Source: Arcanobacterium phocae
GTDB lineage: Bacteria; Actinomycetota; Actinomycetes; Actinomycetales; Actinomycetaceae
NCBI RefSeq assembly: GCF_018913465.1
Contig: NZ_JABAPM010000001.1
Coordinates: 1 to 64,000, forward strand
Length of the DNA stretch: 64,000 bases
Reading direction: 5' to 3'
Part shown: positions 36,464 to 45,529 of the stretch, one piece after another
Layout of the letters: each line of letters opens with the position of its first letter
Numbering within the stretch: the first letter of the stretch is position 1
The notes under the pieces: generated by a model
What the model was told of the DNA's origin: nothing
Databases searched by the model: none
Seen by the model: only the letters and a program-made list of their open reading frames with translations
Position numbers and translations under genes: made by a program

Positions 36464-37108
36464 TTAGAGTTTCCAGAATTCGGTAATCGAATGACCCAAC
36501 TCATGTAATAGGTTACGCACCAGCGGTAGCGAGATACCGACAATGCCGTGGTAGTCGCCCTCGATGCGCTCGACAAACGGGCCACCAAAGCCATCAACGG
36601 TGAAGGAGCCGGCAACATGCAGTGGCTCTTCGGTAGCAATGTATGCGTCGATCTCGGCATCGGTTAGCTGAGAGATGTAGACCAAAGCAGTTGAAACAGC
36701 CTCGGCATGCTGTCCGGTCTCGACATCGATAATGCAGTGCCCAGTATGAAGCGCACCTACCTGTCCGCTCATGGCGCGGAGGCGCTCGCGGGCTACCTCT
36801 GGCGTGTGTGGTTTGCCGACGATAACGCCGTTCATTTCGAGCATAGAGTCGCATCCGACGACGACGGTTGGTTGCGGATCGTGCTGAGTGCGTACGACGT
36901 CGTAAATAGCGTTGGCTTTGCTAGTAGCAAGAAGCTGCACCTGACTGGTTGCGAGCGTGCGCGTATCTAAATCCGGGTGAGCGGCAGCAAAAGCTTCGAT
37001 TAGCGAATCCTCATCAAGATCAGCAACCCGAACGAGTGGAGTGATCCCCGCGTTAATAAGGGTTTGGCGCCGAGCCGGTGATGCGGAACCAAGAAGCAAT
37101 GTTTTCAT
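36464..37108 (-). CDS. maf: Maf-family nucleotide pyrophosphatase
   Basis: Maf proteins hydrolyse non-canonical or m7G/UTP nucleotides and have been linked to septum inhibition. The 214-residue product has the N-terminal GSASPARRQTL loop, the central VVGCDSMLEMNG and GKPHTPEVARERLRAMSG, and VDGFGGPFVERIEGDYHGIVGI near the C-terminus. It overlaps the upstream DUF885 gene by four bases (ATGA), so the two are coupled. The exact nucleotide preference cannot be read reliably. Confidence 0.94.
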   Translation of the reverse strand: MKTLLLGSASPARRQTLINAGITPLVRVADLDEDSLIEAFAAAHPDLDTRTLATSQVQLLATSKANAIYDVVRTQHDPQPTVVVGCDSMLEMNGVIVGKPHTPEVARERLRAMSGQVGALHTGHCIIDVETGQHAEAVSTALVYISQLTDAEIDAYIATEEPLHVAGSFTVDGFGGPFVERIEGDYHGIVGISLPLVRNLLHELGHSITEFWKL

Positions 37109-38769
37109 GCCAACGCCTCACCCAGCACGTCAAGTCCAACTGAGCCAAGGGACAGTGCCTTAGTGTGCCATGCTTTGAGATCAAATGCGGCGCCTTCGCG
37201 TTGCTGTGCCTGTGCACGCAACTGCTTCCACATCCGATGACCGATCTTATAGGCAGGTGCTTGGCCCGCCCAGCCGAGGTATCGGTTGAGTTCAAAGAGC
37301 AAGAACGAACGTTCCATGGCTACGTTGTCCTGCAAGAACTGCCAAGCAACGTCCCGGTTCCAGGTAGGGCTAATGTGCTGGTACTGCGTAGGGGCTGGTT
37401 TTTCCAGATGAACCCCGATGTCCAAAACAACGCGGGAAGCACGTAGCCGTTCGGCGTCGAGGACGCCCATGTAGTCACCTGGCTCATCCATATATCCCAG
37501 TTCGCGCATAAGGCCTTCGGCGTATAGCGCCCAGCCTTCGCCGTGTCCGGACACCCAGCAGAAGTTTCGGCGCCACATATTTAGTTGGTCCTTGAGATAG
37601 GTTGTGTAGCCAATTTGTAGATGGTGTCCTGGTACGCCTTCATGGTATACAGTTGTTTTTTCTTGCCATGTTGTGAAAGTGTCTGTTCCAGCTGGAACGG
37701 ACCACCACATGCGGCCGGGACGAGAGAAATCGTCTGACGGACCAGTGTAGTAGATGGCTCCGGTACCCGACGGCGCAATTTTGCATTCGATCTTCTTCAT
37801 TGGAAGGGGGATGTCAAAATGCGTATCAGCTAAATTGTTGAGTGCCTGATCTGAGATTCCTTGCATCCACTCCTGGAGCGCTTGAGTGCCGTGCAACTGG
37901 CGGGCGGGATCATTGTTCAGACGATCCATCGCCTCAGTCACACTGACTCCCGGACCATACAACTCGTGAGCGATACGCTGCTGTTCGGTGACAATCCGTT
38001 CGAGTTCGGCAACACCCCATTCATATGTTTCATCGAGATCCAGGTGCGCTCCCACAAATTGGCGGATCTGGCGATCATAACGCTCGCGACCAAACGCATC
38101 CCGGGAGGATCCATGCGGTGCTACTTCAGCAGCTAAGAATTCGGATAGTTCGCCGTAGGCTTGTCGCGCTTGAGTAGCTGCTTCGTTAAGTGCTTCGGCT
38201 AGATGTGGGAAGGATTGTGCGCCGCGCTGTGCGAGCGCCTTCAAGGCAGATTTTTCGCCGGCAACCTCGCGTGCCTCGGTAATCGCGAGATCAACTTGCC
38301 GCTTAGCATGTGCAGGTCCGTGAGCGACTCGTAATATGAGAGTCTCTTGCCATCCGCGTAGCGCTTGCGGAATGTTGTGCAGACGTTGGTTAACTAATTC
38401 CCAGTCCGCTTGGGTCTCGGTAGACATTAGGTCAAATACTTCGGTGATGCCTTGTAGTGGAGAGGCGATGTTATTGATCTCCCCAAACTCGCAGGCGTCG
38501 TAGTTTTCGAGTTCTAGGCCGAGTCGTTCCCGCATGGCCGCGATGGTGACGCGATCGACGTCGTCCACCGGCTCGAGACTATCGAGAGCGTGCAGTGTTG
38601 AGCGTTGCAGGTCGGCAACCTCGGCTAATCCAGCTGGAGAATAATCAGAAAATTTTGATTCATCAGCCCCAGGGAGCCCAAGCGAGGTGACACTTTCCGG
38701 TGATCTGTCAAGGATTCCTTGAGAATATGAGTTTGCAAGTTCATCAATTTGTGTTTGTGGTCTAGTCAT
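37105..38769 (-). CDS. DUF885 family protein (probable metallo-carboxypeptidase-like)
   Basis: The 554-residue product is a full-length DUF885 protein. The family is largely alpha-helical and has a zinc-type motif; here VYHEGVPGHHLQIG at about 364-377 supplies the His-Glu and His-His pairs. Further conserved blocks are GEGWALYAEGLM and ERLRASRVVLDIGVH. Some members act as peptidases, but the substrate is not known here. No secretion signal is visible, so it is probably cytosolic. It is the first gene of a pair with maf and diverges from the cyclase gene. Confidence 0.88.
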   Translation of the reverse strand: MTRPQTQIDELANSYSQGILDRSPESVTSLGLPGADESKFSDYSPAGLAEVADLQRSTLHALDSLEPVDDVDRVTIAAMRERLGLELENYDACEFGEINNIASPLQGITEVFDLMSTETQADWELVNQRLHNIPQALRGWQETLILRVAHGPAHAKRQVDLAITEAREVAGEKSALKALAQRGAQSFPHLAEALNEAATQARQAYGELSEFLAAEVAPHGSSRDAFGRERYDRQIRQFVGAHLDLDETYEWGVAELERIVTEQQRIAHELYGPGVSVTEAMDRLNNDPARQLHGTQALQEWMQGISDQALNNLADTHFDIPLPMKKIECKIAPSGTGAIYYTGPSDDFSRPGRMWWSVPAGTDTFTTWQEKTTVYHEGVPGHHLQIGYTTYLKDQLNMWRRNFCWVSGHGEGWALYAEGLMRELGYMDEPGDYMGVLDAERLRASRVVLDIGVHLEKPAPTQYQHISPTWNRDVAWQFLQDNVAMERSFLLFELNRYLGWAGQAPAYKIGHRMWKQLRAQAQQREGAAFDLKAWHTKALSLGSVGLDVLGEALA

Positions 38770-38834
38770 ATCTGTCAGTTTACCGGCAGACGGACTGAAG
38801 AAAATAGTAGTACCCTAATGTGAGTTAAGGAAAT

Positions 38835-39926
38835 ATGGCTTTTGCCTTCAAAAGTGACAGTAAACTTGCTAGAGTAGTGGATGTGATGCAAGACACACCT
38901 GATTATAATGTGGATGACGAAGTGACGACGGTTGAAAAACATGCCCGTCGGCTCTTAGGTGGCGCCCCGAAATATGCCCTCCACCAGGCCGCAGACTTGG
39001 TTGGAATGGATGTTGATTCTGTGCGCCGGTTTTGGCGAGCGATGGGGTTCCCATATATTCAAAATCCCGATAGTGTTCTCTTCACCGAATACGATATCGA
39101 TGTAATGCGGGCGCACCAAGACTTTGTTAAGCGTGGAAAGATGGATGAGGATACCCAAAATTCTCTGATCCGTGCCCAGGCCCAACTTTCTGATCGAATC
39201 GTTTTGTGGCAATACGAAGCCTTAGTTGAAGAAGCTGAAAACCGATACGGGTTGGATGAAGTCTCGGCACGCTATTGGGTGCTCGATCATATTCAAGACT
39301 ACGAGCAGTTCCTCATATATCAAACAAAATATGCGTGGCGTCGGCATCTGACTGCGTTCTTGCGGCGCACCGAAGTGGAACTGGAAGGTATGTCATATAG
39401 TGGCGATAACACCATGCCACTGATGCGAGCTGTTGGCTTCGTCGATCTTGTCTCATTCACCCAACGCTCCGGTGAGCTATCACCGCACCAGCTAGTTGAT
39501 TTCATTCAGACCTTTGAATTCACCTCCCGTGATGTGATTTCAGCTTACGGCGCACGAGTTGTTAAAACAGTTGGAGACGCGGTTCTGTATATCGCAGATG
39601 ATCTGCGTACTGGGGCAACAGTTGTTTCTGAAATCGTGCGCGCCTTGCGAGAAACTCCAGGCATGCCACAAGTGCGAGCATCGCTAGTGTGGGGTGGTCT
39701 TGTGTCCCGCTTTGGTGATGTATTCGGGCCAAAAGTAAACCTCGCCTCACGGCTTTGCTCGATCGCACCAGTGGGTGGAATATTAGTAGACCGCCCTACT
39801 GCTGAAGCTCTCAAGCGGCTTGACGAACATGCTTATCGCATCGAACCCTTCGGGACACCTAATCTCCAAGGAATCGGAAATATCGATGCCGCGCAGTTGC
39901 ACGTCGTCGAAAATACAGTTTCTTAA
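38835..39926 (+). CDS. Class III adenylate cyclase
   Basis: The 363-residue product has an N-terminal helical regulatory region (about 1-185) resembling the autoinhibitory domain of mycobacterial pH-sensing cyclases, then a catalytic domain. Residues needed for activity are visible: metal-binding Asp204 (GFVDLVSFT) and Asp248 (TVGDAVLY), adenine-selecting Lys244 and Asp295, and transition-state Asn302 and Arg306 (VNLASRL). This favours cAMP over cGMP. No membrane helix is seen. The ATG follows AAGGA. A two-component system starts 85 bases downstream. Confidence 0.9.
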   Translation: MAFAFKSDSKLARVVDVMQDTPDYNVDDEVTTVEKHARRLLGGAPKYALHQAADLVGMDVDSVRRFWRAMGFPYIQNPDSVLFTEYDIDVMRAHQDFVKRGKMDEDTQNSLIRAQAQLSDRIVLWQYEALVEEAENRYGLDEVSARYWVLDHIQDYEQFLIYQTKYAWRRHLTAFLRRTEVELEGMSYSGDNTMPLMRAVGFVDLVSFTQRSGELSPHQLVDFIQTFEFTSRDVISAYGARVVKTVGDAVLYIADDLRTGATVVSEIVRALRETPGMPQVRASLVWGGLVSRFGDVFGPKVNLASRLCSIAPVGGILVDRPTAEALKRLDEHAYRIEPFGTPNLQGIGNIDAAQLHVVENTVS

Positions 39927-40011
39927 TCCACAAAATTCTGAATATTCCTTTACTATAGGAAGTAACGGTTTAAAGTTAAGTCGCCGATCTAGATATCTAA
40001 GGGAAACTGAA

Positions 40012-40692
40012 ATGACGAATGTACTTATTGTTGAAGATGACTCGGCCATTTCTGCTCCACTGGTTCGTGCCTTAATGCGCGAGGGGTACGAAGTTACCGC
40101 AGTCGATACCGGCCAAGCCGCAATCGACCAGATTTCGCCGTCAGTTGATCTGATGGTGCTCGACCTTGGACTACCAGATATGGATGGCCTCGACGTAGCT
40201 CGCGCCACCCGATCTGCTGGGCACTCGTGTCCGATTCTTATTCTCACTGCACGTGCAGAAGAAGTAGATATGGTGGTCGGACTAGACGCCGGTGCTGATG
40301 ATTATGTGACTAAGCCATTCCGGTTAGCTGAGCTACTGGCACGTGTACGCGCTCTGTTGCGTCGCACATCGGTTGCTGAAGAACCAACAGGTACGTTGCA
40401 TGCCCAAGATGTCACCATCGATATTGCGGCACATCGTGCCTATATCGGAGACGAAGAGTTGCAACTGACTGGCAAAGAATTTGAACTACTCACAATTCTA
40501 GTGCGTTCAGCAGGTCAAGTCGTGTCCCGCGAAACACTCATGACCACCATGTGGGGCAAAGAAGTGGAGACTTCAACCAAGAAATTGGATATGCATATTT
40601 CGTGGTTGCGTCGCAAACTAGGTGACGATGTCACTGAGCCGCATTATATTTCCACCGTTCGTGGCATGGGCTTCCGATTTGAAATTAAATAA
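40012..40692 (+). CDS. OmpR-family response regulator
   Basis: The 226-residue product has a receiver domain with acidic pocket Glu8/Asp9/Asp10, phosphoacceptor Asp51 (VLDLGLPDMDG) and conserved Lys in YVTKPF, followed by a winged-helix DNA-binding domain (about 130-226) with GKEFELLTILVRSAGQVVSRETL. The start at 40012 fits the family (MTNVLIVEDD); the frame extends upstream through the cyclase end and is not used. The cognate histidine kinase gene follows 32 bases later. Target genes are unknown; the two LCP genes beyond the kinase are attractive candidates. Confidence 0.93.
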   Translation: MTNVLIVEDDSAISAPLVRALMREGYEVTAVDTGQAAIDQISPSVDLMVLDLGLPDMDGLDVARATRSAGHSCPILILTARAEEVDMVVGLDAGADDYVTKPFRLAELLARVRALLRRTSVAEEPTGTLHAQDVTIDIAAHRAYIGDEELQLTGKEFELLTILVRSAGQVVSRETLMTTMWGKEVETSTKKLDMHISWLRRKLGDDVTEPHYISTVRGMGFRFEIK

Positions 40693-40724
40693 GACCCGCT
40701 AGAAACTAGGGGAGAAAGTGCGTC

Positions 40725-42041
40725 ATGCGCCAACGAGCAATCGAGCTGGTCAGAATGGCCGTCGCTGTGGCCGTGCTTTTTATCGCAATCCCGGGGATGC
40801 TACTCGGAAGCCTTCTCATTTGGCGTGATGCCCAGTCTACCGTTGAGGTCCGATCGCAAGCCGTAGTTGAAGTTGTTGGCCGTCTTGAACTCAATAATTC
40901 AAAGGTATGGCCGAATTTACTGGATTCACTTGCCGAATCCTCACGTCTTTCTGGTGTCTATATTTCGGTTACCTACCCAGACGGGCAAACAGTAGAGTCA
41001 ATGACCTCAGCAGCGCCACTAAGGTTTGAACTGCGGAGGTTTTCGCCACAGGGCGCGCTAGTTACAATCTCAGCGCCGAAGTATTCGGCGCTGATTAATA
41101 TTGCCAAGCTTATCGGGGCAGCGGTTGCATTAGTGACTGTCTCGTACTGGGTAGGCGCCATTGTTGCCCGACGGCGTGCCCGTATTCTTTCTGACCCACT
41201 CGTTTTGCTTGCTGCCACCGCTGAACAAATAGGGGCCGGCCAAGTTCGTACACATATGCCACCGTCGGGCATTGAAGAAATTGACTTAGTACACCAAGAA
41301 CTTGAAAGAACGGCATCTCGAATGGCTGGTCGTATCGCGGCAGAACGTCAGTTCGCTGCTGATGCTGCACACCAATTACGTACTCCGCTGACTGCGCTAT
41401 CTATGCGTATCGAAGAGATCCAGCTACTTGCCGAAAACCCGGAAGTAGCGGAAGAAGCTGAGCGGGCATTGGAACAAATTGACCGGTTGAGTGGAGTGGT
41501 CACCGAGCTGATGCGTACCTCCTCAACTGGCGCCAGCGGAACAACCGAAGCGGTAAACTTACGTGACATCTGTATCCAGCAATTTGATGAGTGGCAGCCA
41601 GTATATGCGAAGGAAAACCGCGAGCTCGTTTTTGCTGAAGGCGATTACGGTACAGTTTTGGCGACGCCTGGTTCGTTGGCACAAATACTTGCCACACTGA
41701 TCGAAAATTCGCTTAAGTACGGCGCCGGAACAACTACCGTTACTGTCGAAAAGTCGGCCCGGATGGTCAATATTAAAGTCCGTGACGAAGGCCCAGGTGT
41801 TCCTGACGGGCTTGGCGATACTATTTTCCTTAAAGGCGTATCGACAGGTGGCTCTACCGGTATTGGACTGGCCGTCGCACGCGAACTCGCAACAGGGGAC
41901 GGTGGACGTTTAGAGTTGACCTCTCGCAAGCCAGCAGAATTTACCCTGACGCTCGCTGCAGTACCGCAGTATATCGATCCAGCGCGCGAGGCCGGACCAG
42001 GCACCATAATATCGTTGCGCTCGCGTCGTCGTCGACGATAA
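40725..42041 (+). CDS. Sensor histidine kinase
   Basis: The 438-residue product has two membrane helices (about 11-33 and 122-145) with a short external sensor of about 85 residues between them, a HAMP-like linker, the dimerisation H-box with His216 (ADAAHQLRTPLTALSMRI), the N-box TLIENSLKYGAG and the G boxes (RDEGPGVPDG, GSTGIGLAVARELA). It ends with a basic RRRRR tail encoded by CGT repeats. It pairs with the upstream response regulator. The signal sensed is unknown. Confidence 0.92.
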   Translation: MRQRAIELVRMAVAVAVLFIAIPGMLLGSLLIWRDAQSTVEVRSQAVVEVVGRLELNNSKVWPNLLDSLAESSRLSGVYISVTYPDGQTVESMTSAAPLRFELRRFSPQGALVTISAPKYSALINIAKLIGAAVALVTVSYWVGAIVARRRARILSDPLVLLAATAEQIGAGQVRTHMPPSGIEEIDLVHQELERTASRMAGRIAAERQFAADAAHQLRTPLTALSMRIEEIQLLAENPEVAEEAERALEQIDRLSGVVTELMRTSSTGASGTTEAVNLRDICIQQFDEWQPVYAKENRELVFAEGDYGTVLATPGSLAQILATLIENSLKYGAGTTTVTVEKSARMVNIKVRDEGPGVPDGLGDTIFLKGVSTGGSTGIGLAVARELATGDGGRLELTSRKPAEFTLTLAAVPQYIDPAREAGPGTIISLRSRRRRR

Positions 42042-42048
42042 GGCTACT

Positions 42049-43449
42049 TTAGAACGACGGTACGAGGGCTTCCTTAGTCACTTTACCGTCACGTACATCG
42101 GCCCAAAACGTAGGGCTCGCATCTGCATCGAGAAGTACATAGGAAGCACCATCATCACCAACGTAGTTCAAAGAGCTAATCGGAGGCGTGCCCATTGCGC
42201 CGTCGGGGCCCATCGCCGAACGGAGTGCCAGGCCTGCCCATGCTACGTCAAATAGCGAATCATTGTTATCGACAGTCAAAACATCGGCAGTGGCCGTCAC
42301 AAGTTCGCGCTGTTTGCTCGGGTTGACGATAGTTGAGGTTGAGGCGGCTTTGCTAATAATTTTAGATACCACTTGACGCTGCCGAGCAGTACGCCCGATA
42401 TCCCCAAGCGGATCTTGATAACGCATACGTGAAAAAGCCAGCGCTGTGGTGCCATCGACGTCGTGGCAACCAGCCTGCCACACTAGAGTCGAATACGGAT
42501 CATCAACATCGTAGTCGAGACATAAATTGACTCCGCCTACTGCATCCGTTAATTGCTTGACCCCGTCCATGCCGATTTGAACATAGTGGTCAACTGTCAA
42601 TCCGGTTAGAGATTCGACGGTTTTAACAAGTGACTGATGACCACCAACGTTGAGTGCTGCATTAATCTTTCCGGAATTGCCATCGGGATAATCGACTAGT
42701 GTGTCACGAGGGATGGAAACCAACGATGTGGTTCCGGATTCGGGAACCTGCAACACCATAATGGTATCGGCACGATGTCCCTCAGTTGGATCTGAAACTA
42801 CGCCACCACGTTCATCGGAGCCGACAATAAGATAGGTTGTTCCGGGAGTATCCGGGCTACCGGTGAGAGCCGATATTCGCGTGATACGAGAATCGCCAAG
42901 GTTAAATAGATGATATCCCCAGGCGCACACCGCGATGACACAGCATAAAACAATGATGCCAGCAGACCGTGCGTAGAAGCCTAGCCCACGCACACGTCTA
43001 GGACGTGCTGGCGTAGGCTGTGACATCGACCGCGCAGGCGCCACCGGTTCCGGCTCAACAAATCGGGTCCGAGGTGGTTGTGCAGGCGGCTGCATTCGCT
43101 GAGGCGGGTGTGCTTTCGCTGGGTATGGTCGTGCTACCGGAGCTGGCGCGGCCGGTGGTTGCTGGGGTTCGAAGCGCGGTGGCTGGCTTGCCGCTGCTGG
43201 CTCGGCCGGTATAGCCTGCTGGCGAGAAGATGCTGGCTTGTTGAAAGCGGAACGCCGAATCGGACTGCGCGGTCCGCGTGGTTGCGCTGATGCGCGGGGT
43301 GTGGACCGCATGGGTTTAACAGGTACTGACTCGTTGTGCTCAGGCTTCGGACTTACCGGTTTCGGCATCGGACGTCCTACTTTCCGCGCTCCTTGAGCGC
43401 GCGGTCGGGGACGACGCTTTCGAGGTTCAAAAGACGGTGGCTGAGTCAC
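42049..43449 (-). CDS. LytR-CpsA-Psr (LCP) family glycopolymer ligase, long N-terminal tail
   Basis: LCP proteins attach teichoic acids, polysaccharides or arabinogalactan to peptidoglycan outside the membrane. The 466-residue product has a cytosolic N-terminal tail of about 155 residues rich in Pro, Arg and Ala, one membrane helix (about 160-182), then an LCP domain with GSDERGG, ADTIMVLQVP, SIPRDTLVDYPDG and FSRMRYQDPLGDIGRTARQRQVV. Conserved Arg and Asp residues for pyrophosphate binding are present. It lies 17 bases downstream of a second LCP gene, so the pair is cotranscribed. Confidence 0.92.
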   Translation of the reverse strand: MTQPPSFEPRKRRPRPRAQGARKVGRPMPKPVSPKPEHNESVPVKPMRSTPRASAQPRGPRSPIRRSAFNKPASSRQQAIPAEPAAASQPPRFEPQQPPAAPAPVARPYPAKAHPPQRMQPPAQPPRTRFVEPEPVAPARSMSQPTPARPRRVRGLGFYARSAGIIVLCCVIAVCAWGYHLFNLGDSRITRISALTGSPDTPGTTYLIVGSDERGGVVSDPTEGHRADTIMVLQVPESGTTSLVSIPRDTLVDYPDGNSGKINAALNVGGHQSLVKTVESLTGLTVDHYVQIGMDGVKQLTDAVGGVNLCLDYDVDDPYSTLVWQAGCHDVDGTTALAFSRMRYQDPLGDIGRTARQRQVVSKIISKAASTSTIVNPSKQRELVTATADVLTVDNNDSLFDVAWAGLALRSAMGPDGAMGTPPISSLNYVGDDGASYVLLDADASPTFWADVRDGKVTKEALVPSF

Positions 43450-43466
43450 TAAGCTTCCAATCGCTG

Positions 43467-44624
43467 TTAATCGGCAATACCTGAGCCAATATTAGTTTTA
43501 AATTCTTCGAGCTGTTGCGGAGTAACACTGCGGACGATTTCCGGACCAGAATCAGTAGCTAAAGCTTGTTCTGGAATCGGCACATCATTGACCAGCGCGT
43601 CCCAGACCAGCTGAGCATTCTGTGACGGACGCACTCGCGCGCCGTCCGGGTAATACGGCATCGTTGCAAAATTGATTTCATCTGGGTCGACATTTCGAAG
43701 TGAATACGCCAACCCGCCGAGCCATTGAATATCGCCTAAGCCTTGAGAAAGATCCATGTGGCTCGTGACGTCTTTGAGGATGCCATAGAGAGTTGGAATA
43801 TCAGTAAAGACATTCAGCCCGAATGTTTTCTTGGCGATGGCGGTAACAACTTGATGTTGACGTGAAATACGCCCGATATCTGAGCCGTCGCCGATCGAGT
43901 AACGGGCACGGGCAATGCCGAGTGCTTGGGTGCCATCGAGATGGTGGCACCCGGCTTCTAGCGAGATACCGGAAAAAGCATCATCGATTGCTTCATTGAA
44001 GCACATATCGATGCCACCAATAGTGTCCACAACGTCGCGGAACGAATCAAAATTGAGAACCGCGAAGCCATCCACATAGACGCCAGTAAGATTTTCCACC
44101 GTGCGCAAGGTGCACGCAGCCGCTTGAGCGACGTCGCCGCCAAATGTTCCGCCGGTGGAAAAAGCTGCGTTAAACATGGTGTCATTTTGAGGATAAGACT
44201 CATCACCATTACCCATGACGCATGAGGGAATATCGACCAGAGTGTCGCGTGGAATGGAGACGACGTCGATACGCGAACGATCAGCAGCAATATGCATCAA
44301 CATAGTGGTATCGGAGCGTTGCGTCCCGCCGTCCGCGCGGTCTGCGCCCAACAACAAGATATTGAGTGGCTTGCCAGCCTTTTGGTCCAGTGGTGCCTGG
44401 TTTTCGGTAGGGCGGTCAGCTTCCTTAACCAGCGAAGTAAGATCATGCTGGACGATGGATTGCTGAAGCTCATGAAGCATCGTGGCAAGTGCTGTACCGC
44501 CACCAAGAATAAGAGCGAGCACGGTCAGGCCGAGGACTCGGAGGCGATTTCGCCACGGTCCACGCTTGCGCTGATGAGTTGCTGAGCGATGAGGGAGTCC
44601 GGAGCTCTGGTTCGACTTTTCCAC
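43467..44624 (-). CDS. LytR-CpsA-Psr (LCP) family glycopolymer ligase
   Basis: The 385-residue product has a short basic N-terminus, a membrane helix (about 29-48) and an LCP domain with LLGADRADGG, DTTMLMHIA, SIPRDTLVDIPSC and ARARYSIGDGSDIGRISRQHQVV. Cysteines at several positions of the outer domain could form disulfides. It is a paralog of the LCP protein encoded directly downstream but lacks the long tail. The two may join different glycopolymers or be partly redundant, as in other actinobacteria. Confidence 0.93.
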   Translation of the reverse strand: MEKSNQSSGLPHRSATHQRKRGPWRNRLRVLGLTVLALILGGGTALATMLHELQQSIVQHDLTSLVKEADRPTENQAPLDQKAGKPLNILLLGADRADGGTQRSDTTMLMHIAADRSRIDVVSIPRDTLVDIPSCVMGNGDESYPQNDTMFNAAFSTGGTFGGDVAQAAACTLRTVENLTGVYVDGFAVLNFDSFRDVVDTIGGIDMCFNEAIDDAFSGISLEAGCHHLDGTQALGIARARYSIGDGSDIGRISRQHQVVTAIAKKTFGLNVFTDIPTLYGILKDVTSHMDLSQGLGDIQWLGGLAYSLRNVDPDEINFATMPYYPDGARVRPSQNAQLVWDALVNDVPIPEQALATDSGPEIVRSVTPQQLEEFKTNIGSGIAD

Positions 44625-44687
44625 GCTATTCCTACTCCTTCTGACAATTATCTAACCATGTGCCACTGGCCGGGGAGCCGTGGGTGG

Positions 44688-45335
44688 TTAAATTCTATCC
44701 CACATCGAGGCATTTTCAGAGACAATAATCGAGCTCATATCGTTTTCTGGGGTAATTATCACGAGTGCTGCATCGCTGATGATTGCGCCAGCAAATTTAC
44801 GCGCAAGTTCTAGCGGGTCCTCAATACCAACCGCATAGGAGAAGCAGTCTGATTGTGGTGGTTTGCTAACTTCGAGCGCTACATTAGAGATAAGTGACAA
44901 GTCGACGACGTCGGGATAGAGCATCGGTGCGGCCGCAGCGTCGTCGTAGCCATCGGGTAGGTCGCCAGGCCATGCAAAGGCTAATGATTGGAGGGCTAAG
45001 GCGAGATTTGTCGCCTCGGGAACTGGGCTTTGTGGGGTAGCTGTGACGACGACGTCGTTCCAATGTGCCTCGTCTGCCGTCGTTACTACCTGACAACCAG
45101 CGATATGCCCGGCGAGCACCCAAAGAATAGACTTCCAGTGCGGCGGCAGATCGATTATGAGCCGGCTGTCTGAATCGACGCCGAGGTCGTCACGTAAATA
45201 TTGAGCGATTTTAGAAAGATGCATCGCAACAACTTTTCCGGAAAGTTCGATGCGCTCATTGGCTCCATACCATGTCAAGGCTGGAGCTGTGCCACGGTTT
45301 TGCAGTGAGATTAGGAGAGAATGCGTGCTGGTCAT
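44688..45335 (-). CDS. TIGR03089 family protein
   Basis: The product of about 215 residues matches the actinobacterial TIGR03089 pattern: one copy per genome, faint similarity to the N-terminal part of AMP-binding enzymes (TWYGANERIELSGKVV, LIIDLPPHWKSILWVLAGHIAGCQVV), but without the adenylation core motifs. It is therefore unlikely to be an active ligase. Function is unknown. The ATG at 45335 follows TAAGGAC. It lies just upstream of the LCP pair in the same direction, separated by 63 bases; a possible link with envelope polymer assembly is inference only. Confidence 0.8.
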   Translation of the reverse strand: MTSTHSLLISLQNRGTAPALTWYGANERIELSGKVVAMHLSKIAQYLRDDLGVDSDSRLIIDLPPHWKSILWVLAGHIAGCQVVTTADEAHWNDVVVTATPQSPVPEATNLALALQSLAFAWPGDLPDGYDDAAAAPMLYPDVVDLSLISNVALEVSKPPQSDCFSYAVGIEDPLELARKFAGAIISDAALVIITPENDMSSIIVSENASMWDRI

Positions 45336-45444
45336 GAATGTCCTTACATGGAAAAGAATGTGACAGCTGTGCACATTATAGTGAAAAAAGGAGAACCGGA
45401 TGAATGCAAGTCGAGTAGGGATGTGTGATTATTTCTAATGCTAG

Positions 45445-45459
45445 AGGGCAGTTTGCCCT
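45445..45459. promoter_or_regulatory. Palindrome upstream of the whiB promoter
   Basis: AGGGCA and TGCCCT flank GTT, a perfect dyad 6 bases upstream of the predicted -35 box of the whiB gene. It could be an activator or repressor site, or a weak end signal from the divergent side. No T run follows. Confidence 0.4.
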
Positions 45460-45465
45460 ATCGCC

Positions 45466-45495
45466 TTGACTTTTGGGGTACGACACGCGTGTAAT
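45466..45495 (+). promoter_or_regulatory. Predicted promoter of whiB
   Basis: TTGACT (45466-45471) and TGTAAT (45490-45495) are spaced by 18 bases and lie 34 bases before the whiB ATG. Confidence 0.5.
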
Positions 45496-45529
45496 TTACA
45501 TAGTGCAATAAATTCGAAGGGATCGTGGT

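Noticed and set aside
43020-43290. Open frames opposite the Pro-rich tail of the LCP gene
   Set aside because: They arise from the biased codons of the low-complexity tail.
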